From a virus, in IMG/VR virus record IMGVR_UViG_3300046694_000202, positions 1-64,000 of that record: a stretch of DNA of 64,000 nt, one strand, 5' to 3'. Made by a program: the position numbers and the translations under genes. This document shows positions 24,038 through 29,057 of the stretch, piece after piece. Within the stretch, counting starts at the first letter, position 1; each line of letters begins with the position of its first letter. The notes under the pieces were generated by a model that ran no database searches, was not told the origin of the DNA, and saw nothing but the letters and a program-made list of their open reading frames with translations.

Positions 24038-24214
24038 TCAGTGCGACTGTCGCACTTTTCGTTCGTCTTCCACTACGTTGACCGTCTGGCGCGGCCTATC
24101 TGTTGCCCACACGCGCAGGTCATTCGCGCGTATGAAATCGATGGCTTCATCGATTGTCTTGAACTCGCCGAATTCGTGGCCAGTTCGCTTGTGCTTCACG
24201 GTCCACGTGTTCAT
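24038..24214 (-). CDS. short hypothetical protein (58 residues)
   Basis: A short gene starting at ATG 24214 with an ATGA overlap to the upstream stop. Contains GEFKTIDEAIDFIRANDLRV, typical of a small alpha/beta unit. Its final codons encode dyad site 5 (ending VRQSH). Confidence 0.6.
   Translation of the reverse strand: MNTWTVKHKRTGHEFGEFKTIDEAIDFIRANDLRVWATDRPRQTVNVVEDERKVRQSH
24041..24055. promoter_or_regulatory. GTGCGAC-N-GTCGCAC dyad, site 5
   Basis: GTGCGACTGTCGCAC, overlapping the last codons of the 24038 gene and upstream of the 23983 start. Confidence 0.78.
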
Positions 24215-24399
24215 GCTGGGAACACCGCAAGCACGCTCTCCGGGAACAACAGCCGGCCACCCGAGAAGAAGATGATCCCGCTTCGTTCACCGATGCGGAC
24301 GATCACATCCTGCTTCTCGACGCCGTAGTTGATGTAGCGCACGGTGTCGCCGACTTTGTACAGGTTGAGCGGGGGATTCGACTCGATCAGCTCGCTCAT
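24211..24399 (-). CDS. small hypothetical protein
   Basis: 62 residues, beta-rich (YKVGDTVRYINYGVEKQDVI), like a small SH3-type barrel. Coupled to both neighbours by ATGA overlaps. Confidence 0.62.
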   Translation of the reverse strand: MSELIESNPPLNLYKVGDTVRYINYGVEKQDVIVRIGERSGIIFFSGGRLLFPESVLAVFPA

Positions 24400-24821
24400 G
24401 ATGCGGCCTCGATCTTGACCTTCTGGAAGTCGTAGGGGTTGACCTGCACGAACATCACTTGATGGAACAGATCGGCGAGGTAGTCCTTGATCCCGTTGCG
24501 GTCAATGCCAGAGATCTTGAGAACCGCGCCATATTCGAGCGAGGGTGTGACCACGACTTGATGGTCTGTCCATCCGGCATACACGCCGTGCTCGTTCATG
24601 TGGTGAAACGACGTGTTGAACACGAGCTTGTTGCTCTTGCACTCGTCTTTCGCGAGCTTGACGCCCGCATCGAGGCCTGAACCAGAGGGCAAGTGCTCCT
24701 TGAGCATGGCGTCGAGGGTGTTGCGGTGGTGGTCGCGCCACTCGGTGTTGCCATCCGCGTCGCAGCGTTCGATGGTTGCCAGCAGCGATGCGATGGCTGA
24801 GTACAGCGGTACGGTGGTCAT
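24396..24821 (-). CDS. hypothetical protein, conserved type
   Basis: 141 residues. Contains EWRDHHRNTLDAMLKEHLPS, GSGLDAGVKL and TSFHHMNEHGVYAGW segments that look like a conserved domain common in phage and plasmid accessory regions. Function unknown. GGAG lies about 9 bases before the ATG. Confidence 0.7.
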   Translation of the reverse strand: MTTVPLYSAIASLLATIERCDADGNTEWRDHHRNTLDAMLKEHLPSGSGLDAGVKLAKDECKSNKLVFNTSFHHMNEHGVYAGWTDHQVVVTPSLEYGAVLKISGIDRNGIKDYLADLFHQVMFVQVNPYDFQKVKIEAAS

Positions 24822-24946
24822 GCGTCATGTCTCCGTGGTGGAAGGGTTTACCAGAGGCTCTACAACGGCCTCGTGCGGGCCTCTGGCTACGTGGGCCTAT
24901 CCGAAGGCTCACGAGCGGCGTGGCGGTACCGCAAATCAAGCGAGAA

Positions 24947-24961
24947 GTGCGACGGTCGCAC
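24947..24961. promoter_or_regulatory. GTGCGAC-N-GTCGCAC dyad, site 6
   Basis: GTGCGACGGTCGCAC, abutting the TAA of the 24963 gene. About 125 bases separate it from the 24821 start. Confidence 0.8.
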
Positions 24962-24962
24962 T

Positions 24963-25337
24963 TTATGAGAGTGCGATTGCTGCGAGGCTGAGGAGAATGA
25001 GCACGCAGACGGCTCCGATTGCTCGATCCCAGCGATGCGCGGATTGCTGCTGTGCGGGCGTCAGGTGCAGGGTCACTCGCAGGTCGAGCGATGCGGAGCG
25101 TTGAGCGCGAGCACGAGCGCGGAGCGGGAGCTGGAGCGGCCACCTGATGGCGTCGAGCGCGGCCTCTACGTCGCGTAGCGATCGGAGGGCGTGACTAGGG
25201 CAGGAGCTGGAGCTAGAGCCGAGAGCAGGAGCTGAGAGCATGGTCGTGTTGTGTGGCGGTGTAGCTGTAGCGGCTTGCGTGGTGGTGGCCGCATTACGAA
25301 GGTGCAAGGATACCGGTTTCTTACGATCGGGATTCAT
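24963..25337 (-). CDS. probable small tail-anchored protein
   Basis: 124 residues from ATG 25337: Ser/Thr/Ala-rich N-terminus, a basic Arg/Leu middle, and one C-terminal transmembrane segment (IGAVCVLILLSLAAIALS). No family recognised and no clear ribosome site. It is kept because it follows the AT-rich control region and its stop abuts a dyad, like other genes here. Confidence 0.5.
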   Translation of the reverse strand: MNPDRKKPVSLHLRNAATTTQAATATPPHNTTMLSAPALGSSSSSCPSHALRSLRDVEAALDAIRWPLQLPLRARARAQRSASLDLRVTLHLTPAQQQSAHRWDRAIGAVCVLILLSLAAIALS

Positions 25338-25350
25338 GGTCGTGGTGGAT

Positions 25351-25363
25351 TTATCTGATAGAG
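25351..25363. repeat. TATCTGATAG site (dyad family 2)
   Basis: TTATCTGATAGAG, about 14 bases upstream of the 25337 start. Confidence 0.45.
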
Positions 25364-25450
25364 AGGCCAAAACGCAACACGGGCCAGCGTGCAGCGTCCG
25401 CAGAGGGACAAGTAAAGGTTTCGTTTTTCCTTTTTTCTATTAAAAATTAA

Positions 25451-25463
25451 ATATCTGATACTT
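25451..25463. repeat. TATCTGATA site (dyad family 2)
   Basis: ATATCTGATACTT in the AT-rich tract. Confidence 0.42.
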
Positions 25464-25610
25464 GTTGCTCATGCATGAAAGAGAAATTCCTAATGCTTTC
25501 CTTGTCCCCTCTCTCTTTGATACTTCTTCTTCTTTTATTCTTTGAAAAGGAAGGAAGAAAGAAAGAATATAATATATAGCTAAGTACTTGATTTTAAAGG
25601 ACTTTTGCCT

Positions 25611-25627
25611 CAACTATCTGATAGTTG
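25611..25627. promoter_or_regulatory. perfect 17-base palindrome CAACTATC-T-GATAGTTG
   Basis: The only perfectly symmetrical member of dyad family 2, at the edge of the AT-rich tract. Confidence 0.65.
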
Positions 25628-25726
25628 AAACGAGGAAAAATCCGCGCACGGCGCCCATTTTGGTTCCACTGTGGTCTCTTGGTGCCCCGCGAACCACCAC
25701 TGTGGTACCGCGACGGTGCGGTCGGT

Positions 25727-25735
25727 TTATCCACA
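25727..25735 (+). promoter_or_regulatory. DnaA box TTATCCACA
   Basis: Exact match to the strong bacterial DnaA box, adjacent to the AT-rich tract and overlapping dyad copy 3. Confidence 0.55.
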
Positions 25736-25748
25736 ATGTGGACAGCCG
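25730..25748. repeat. dispersed dyad TCCACAATGTGGA, copy 3
   Basis: 19-base identity with 15138-15156. Overlaps the DnaA box. Confidence 0.5.
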
Positions 25749-25877
25749 ATGGTTACGCCCCCCACAAAATTCCACAATGCGTAACGCATTTCACACTGTT
25801 GAACGCGCGCCGGCTACAGCTCCACCGCCGATTTCAACACGCACACAGTGCGGTTACCCACTAACCCGCACTAACTC

Positions 25878-26306
25878 TCACCGCGCCGGCTTCACACGCA
25901 CGGAGCAGCCCCATGCCTCAGCCAACATCTCCACGCGCAGTACCCGCACCCGCTCCTGCGCCTTCTCCTGCTGCACGGCACGCTCCCGCGACCGGCTCAG
26001 ACGCCGCTCCACATGCGTGCTAAAGCGCACTGGTTCAGGCGCTGGAGCTGTAGCGGGTTCCGCGTCAGGACGCGCCCATTCCGGCATCTGTTCCAGAGTC
26101 GTGTCACCGCGCGCCAATGCACGGCGCAGCATGGCGATCTGGGCCTCGCGCGGCGTGAAGTTCTGCACGAGCTTCGGCTTGTCCAGCTGGTCCGTCTTGG
26201 GCGCATAAGCACGTGTCACAGACAGCGGCTTACGCCAGCGACCGGGGCCACGCTCCGGATCATCTTGCCCATACTCTTTCACGTACATCCACGAGAGCGC
26301 GCCCAT
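25878..26306 (-). CDS. hypothetical basic protein
   Basis: 142 residues. The ATG at 26306 is preferred over a TTG four codons upstream because GGAG then sits 6-7 bases before it. Basic, with a Pro/Ala-rich hinge (ARPDAEPATAPAPEPVRF) between two helical parts, the second Arg-rich (HVERRLSRSRERAVQQ). Probably nucleic-acid binding (inference). Dyad site 7 lies 17 bases upstream, at the position of a translational or transcriptional operator. Confidence 0.65.
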   Translation of the reverse strand: MGALSWMYVKEYGQDDPERGPGRWRKPLSVTRAYAPKTDQLDKPKLVQNFTPREAQIAMLRRALARGDTTLEQMPEWARPDAEPATAPAPEPVRFSTHVERRLSRSRERAVQQEKAQERVRVLRVEMLAEAWGCSVRVKPAR

Positions 26307-26322
26307 CTTGGTCTCCAATAAA

Positions 26323-26337
26323 GTGCGACCGTCGCAC
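26323..26337. promoter_or_regulatory. GTGCGAC-N-GTCGCAC dyad, site 7
   Basis: GTGCGACCGTCGCAC with AAA/TTT flanks making a 21-base dyad. Located in the leader of the 25878-26306 gene. Confidence 0.82.
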
Positions 26338-26467
26338 TTTTCAAATAACGTCGCAAAAACGGATTATTAGACGCGCTACCACTCCAGCCGCTGCGTGAGA
26401 ATTACGCGGCTGATAATGGCGCACGAGCAGACGCTGCCCCTGAAGCGGGAGCAGTTTTCATAATCGA

Positions 26468-26511
26468 CCTCTTTAAATTTTGGTCCGATGAAGGGCCAAA
26501 ATTTAAAGGGG
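26468..26511 (+). ncRNA. 19-bp hairpin, possible small RNA element
   Basis: Arms of 19 bases around a GATGAA loop. On the + strand all 19 positions pair, with two U-G wobbles; on the - strand those become A-C mismatches. This favours a rightward RNA, and a terminator follows 22 bases downstream in that direction. No rightward promoter is evident. Confidence 0.35.
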
Positions 26512-26532
26512 CGCCTCTATAGGGGAAGCGCG

Positions 26533-26569
26533 AAAAGAACCAACCGGCGCGAGCCGGTCGGCTTTTTTA
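26533..26569. terminator. bidirectional Rho-independent terminator
   Basis: Stem CCAACCGGC/GCCGGTCGG around GCGA, followed by six T rightward and TTCTTTT leftward. In the leftward direction the mismatch becomes a G-U pair, giving a 9-bp stem downstream of the 26601 gene. Confidence 0.85.
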
Positions 26570-26572
26570 AAA

Positions 26573-26590
26573 CGCGCCACTAGTGGCGCG
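26573..26590. repeat. 18-base perfect palindrome CGCGCCACTAGTGGCGCG
   Basis: Immediately downstream of the 26601 gene stop. Possible binding site or extra hairpin before the terminator. Confidence 0.55.
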
Positions 26591-26600
26591 CGCTAGGCGC

Positions 26601-27464
26601 TTACACTGCTACGGTTTCGGCCTTTGCCTTGCGCTTACCCTTCGGCGCGGATTGTGCGACCGTCGCACGTTCTGCTGCTGCTGCTGCCGCGCGTTCTGCG
26701 TCAGCCTTTTCCGCCTCTTCGCGCCGTGCGTTGCGTTCGATGCGTTCCTTGTTACCCTCAAGGAGTGCATACACCGTATCAAGCGGCAGCGTGTTCAGAA
26801 CCGCGCTAGGCGCATACGGGAATAACTCCAGAATAAACGCTTCCGAGAATCGAACGCGTTCCTCATGCGGCAAAGCATCGAACGCGGCGCGCACATGTGC
26901 GACCAAGTCTGAACCCGTGCTAGGCGTACCGTTCACGCCGACAGGGGTTTGGCGTTCCTCATCATCGGCGGGCGCTGCGGGCGCTGCGGGTTTCTTGGAG
27001 GGTTCCTTACCCTTGCTTTGCGCGAAATTGAAGTGCGCGAAAAGCGCTTCCTGAGTGTACAAATCGTTATCGGAAAAGAAACCTTTCACGAGTTCAATTG
27101 CCACCTCTTCAGATTCTGCCGCTTGCACGTCCGACAGATTCAAACCCTTTGCCGTCGCTTGCTTGCAGATACCCGTTCCTTTCTCCGCATAGCGCTTTGC
27201 CGTCGCTTGCGCCGCTTGCACTTTGGTCGCTTGCTCTTCGACCGTCAGGTTTTCCCAAGCGGCGCCAACGCGCGCCGCAGCAATGGAAACCTGCAAGCGG
27301 GGGATATTGTCCGATGCAAACCCGCGTTCCTCATATCCGCCAACGCGGGCGAATGCAGCGACCGTCGCGGCATATCCGCGCATAACAACAGACGATTCGC
27401 CCGCGACGATATGCGCGCCAACGAGTGCGGCAACTTCTTTCGAAACGATTTTCTTATCGGACAT
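26601..27464 (-). CDS. first gene of the leftward operon, function unknown
   Basis: 287 residues. Helical, Ala-rich N-terminal domain (about 1-130, including ATKVQAAQATAKRYAEKG), a Pro/Ala/Lys linker (about 155-180), then an acidic helical part and a charged coiled coil ending in a basic tail (KGKRKAKAE). The N-terminal part could be a DNA-binding domain, but no family is recognised. Its promoter region carries three tandem dyads and its coding region a fourth, followed by a strong terminator. This is the setting expected of an early regulator or replication initiator. Possible self-control through the dyads is inference. Confidence 0.72.
   Translation of the reverse strand: MSDKKIVSKEVAALVGAHIVAGESSVVMRGYAATVAAFARVGGYEERGFASDNIPRLQVSIAAARVGAAWENLTVEEQATKVQAAQATAKRYAEKGTGICKQATAKGLNLSDVQAAESEEVAIELVKGFFSDNDLYTQEALFAHFNFAQSKGKEPSKKPAAPAAPADDEERQTPVGVNGTPSTGSDLVAHVRAAFDALPHEERVRFSEAFILELFPYAPSAVLNTLPLDTVYALLEGNKERIERNARREEAEKADAERAAAAAAERATVAQSAPKGKRKAKAETVAV
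26654..26668. promoter_or_regulatory. GTGCGAC-N-GTCGCAC dyad, site 8 (inside a gene)
   Basis: GTGCGACCGTCGCAC in the 3' part of the 26601 gene. The only copy well inside coding sequence. Confidence 0.7.
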
Positions 27465-27510
27465 TTTGAACCCCTATCGATTGGTACGCTTTGGTACCGA
27501 TTAGTTAAAA

Positions 27511-27525
27511 GTGCGACCGTCGCAC
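27511..27525. promoter_or_regulatory. GTGCGAC-N-GTCGCAC dyad, site 9
   Basis: GTGCGACCGTCGCAC, 46 bases upstream of the 27464 start. Confidence 0.82.
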
Positions 27526-27540
27526 TTTCCGTCGCGCTTA

Positions 27541-27555
27541 GTGCGACCGTCGCAC
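27541..27555. promoter_or_regulatory. GTGCGAC-N-GTCGCAC dyad, site 10
   Basis: Second tandem copy, 30 bases centre to centre from site 9, about three helical turns. Confidence 0.82.
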
Positions 27556-27571
27556 TTTGCGCACACGCTAT

Positions 27572-27585
27572 GTGCGACGTCGCAC
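27572..27585. promoter_or_regulatory. GTGCGAC/GTCGCAC dyad, site 11 (14-base variant)
   Basis: GTGCGACGTCGCAC lacking the central base. Third tandem copy, again about 30 bases from its neighbour. Confidence 0.75.
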
Positions 27586-27735
27586 ATGGCGCGCGAACCC
27601 AACGAGCGCACGCGCCCCTTGGCCCCGCCTCCAGCCCTACACCTGCATCCATCTCCCACGTACACAGGATACCACACTTTAATAGGCTGTGCGGGGCACG
27701 CCGTGGGATGGCTGTCAAGACCTTCTTTTGAATTT

Positions 27736-27766
27736 TTGAGATTTTCCAGGTGTGGTATGCTATAGT
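27736..27766 (+). promoter_or_regulatory. rightward promoter candidate, extended -10
   Basis: TGCTATAGT extended -10 at 27758-27766 with a TTGAGA 19 bases upstream. Precedes the 27800 gene by about 34 bases. Confidence 0.6.
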
Positions 27767-27799
27767 CTACGCAACGCCCCAACTTATGCGCTGAAAACC

Positions 27800-28168
27800 A
27801 TGATCCACACCGACTCCAGCCTGCAGATCCTGCGGGCCATCACCACCGGCCGCGACCGCTTCACAGTCAGCACCGAAGACCTAACCGCCTACTTCCGCAC
27901 CAACCCCCGCGAGTGGTTCGGGCGCAGCTACACCGCCCTCACCCTCGCCGACATCGTGGTGCCGATCGGCAAGCGGGGCCACGGCCTGTTCTCGAACCTG
28001 ATCCTCGAAACCGAATTCGTCGCCCAGGCCTGCCGCTTCGAGGCGGTCCTCATCGAGAACGCCCGCGACAGCCTCGTGAAGCCGCTCACGAAGCGCGGCT
28101 ACATGCTCCGCACCCGCGGCTATCTCCTCGCCGGAGGCGGAATCGATTTGCTCAAGGAGATCAAGTAA
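27800..28168 (+). CDS. hypothetical protein, rightward early gene
   Basis: 122 residues from ATG 27800. Alpha/beta composition; the segment CRFEAVLIENARDSLVKPL before KRGYMLRTRGYLLAGGG recalls small acetyltransferase-like folds seen in phages, but key motifs cannot be confirmed. It is one of only two rightward genes in the early half, transcribed from the divergent control region, and ends in TAATG with the HNH gene. Confidence 0.68.
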   Translation: MIHTDSSLQILRAITTGRDRFTVSTEDLTAYFRTNPREWFGRSYTALTLADIVVPIGKRGHGLFSNLILETEFVAQACRFEAVLIENARDSLVKPLTKRGYMLRTRGYLLAGGGIDLLKEIK

Positions 28169-28731
28169 TGCCCATGAAACCCCTGCCCCGAGATGAGTTC
28201 ACTGTCGCAATGGCGCGCGAGTGGTTCGCCTATGACTCCAGCGCCGGCTGCGTCATCCGAATCAAGAATCCAAAGAGGGGAAAGAAGACTGCGGGAGAGA
28301 GAGCTGGGTGTCTGCACAAAGCCTCGGGATTCTTCCGAGTGGCCTTCCAAGGCCTCAACGTCTATGAGCACCACCTAGTCTGGGCACTCTGCAAGGGGTA
28401 CTGGTCTCCTTTCCCTCTGAGACACAGAGATGACAACCCGACAAATAACCGTATCGAGAATCTGGTTGAAGATACAAATGCCGGAATTGGTTACAACGAG
28501 TTACAAACTCCTTCCGATTCTTACCCAGAATCAATGTCTGGAGTGGTCGCTGTAAAGAGCGGGAGATTCAGGGCACAAATTTTCAGAGAAAAATTAAGGT
28601 ACCTTGGTACCTACGACACCCCTGCGGAGGCCCACGCAGCTTACGTTCGGGCCAAACAAGTACTCCACAGTCCTCTTAATGTTGGGAAACCAACTGAAGA
28701 ACTGCTCTCTCAGCTGTTGAATGTTTCATAA
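28168..28731 (+). CDS. HNH homing endonuclease with AP2-type DNA-binding domain
   Basis: 187 residues, start at TAATG with AAGGAG about 8 bases upstream. N-terminal recognition part (residues about 15-55, SSAGCVIRIKNPKRGKKTAG), HNH core VYEHHLVWALCKGYWSPFPL then RHRDDNPTNNRIENLVEDT (the His, Asn and Asn of an H-N-N type HNH), and a C-terminal AP2 part (SGVVAVKSGRFRAQIF, LGTYDTPAEAHAAYVRAK). Codon and base use are more AT-rich than in neighbouring genes, suggesting recent arrival. Likely a freestanding mobile endonuclease gene; no intron or split target gene is evident. Confidence 0.9.
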   Translation: MPMKPLPRDEFTVAMAREWFAYDSSAGCVIRIKNPKRGKKTAGERAGCLHKASGFFRVAFQGLNVYEHHLVWALCKGYWSPFPLRHRDDNPTNNRIENLVEDTNAGIGYNELQTPSDSYPESMSGVVAVKSGRFRAQIFREKLRYLGTYDTPAEAHAAYVRAKQVLHSPLNVGKPTEELLSQLLNVS

Positions 28732-29057
28732 GCTTCATATGAGACTGACATTTCAGTGTTGAGTGTTGTCAAATTGCTAACAAGAGAGAGATTTGGCAGT
28801 TGAGAGTTGCTAACACAAAGTTGAGTGTGTATATTTCGCATCAATGCTTCGTGATCTGTGGTGGTGAGCGAAGCGCCTTGCAGCGGCCTCTAGGTCCACA
28901 AGGTCAAGATAGAAAGGTGGCCAGCCTGACTATCGGTCCCGATCCAGGGATATGTTTTGATCCGTAGAAGTGATAAAAGCCCCGATGACTAGCTATCATC
29001 GGGGCTTTTCCCATTCCAACTGTCAATAGTCTCGCTCTTTGTTGAATATTTGTAGAG
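28732..29057. other. 326-base convergent intergenic region
   Basis: No gene. 28740-28850 is AT-rich with short repeats (TTGAGTGT three times, TTGCTAACA twice). 28850-28970 is GC-rich with several small complementary segments but no recognised RNA. It ends in the terminator at 28975. Confidence 0.55.
28975..29009. terminator. bidirectional Rho-independent terminator
   Basis: Perfect 14-bp stem AAAAGCCCCGATGA/TCATCGGGGCTTTT with a 7-base loop, T-runs in both directions. Separates the rightward HNH gene from the leftward primase. Confidence 0.95.

Larger units (their letters stand above)
25338..25877. other. 540-base non-coding region: AT-rich tract, repeats and DnaA box (origin candidate)
   Basis: No convincing gene. 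From about 25425 to 25640 the DNA is markedly AT-rich against a GC-rich genome, with purine/pyrimidine runs. It contains three TATCTGATA sites (25351, 25451, 25611). Beyond it lie a TTATCCACA DnaA box (25727-25735), two CCACTGTGGT-type palindromes and copy 3 of the TCCACAATGTGGA dyad. An unwinding element beside an initiator box is the usual layout of a replication origin. Confidence 0.5.
26307..26600. other. 294-base non-coding region with long hairpin and bidirectional terminator
   Basis: No gene seen. Holds dyad site 7, the 44-base hairpin at 26468-26511, a terminator at 26533-26569 and an 18-base palindrome at 26573-26590. Confidence 0.6.
27465..27799. promoter_or_regulatory. divergent control region with three tandem dyads
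   Basis: 335 bases between the leftward early operon and the rightward 27800 gene. Dyads at 27511, 27541 and 27572. An inverted GTGTGGTAT pair lies at 27669-27677 and 27750-27758. The second copy runs into an extended -10 for the rightward gene. Likely the main early switch region (inference). Confidence 0.7.

Noticed and set aside
25588-26208. Rightward open frame of about 200 codons over the origin candidate
   Set aside because: Low-complexity Arg/Thr/Ser content, no ribosome site, and the 3' half is antisense to the 25878-26306 gene.
15747-27585. Reading all GTGCGAC dyads as Rho-independent terminators
   Set aside because: Only some copies are followed by four T in the leftward direction, the symmetrical halves leave a one-base loop, and three tandem copies lie upstream of a first gene.
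28850-28975. Possible tRNA or group I intron remnant after the HNH gene
   Set aside because: No cloverleaf with a GTTC-type T arm and no intron core elements could be assembled. The neighbouring genes are not split.
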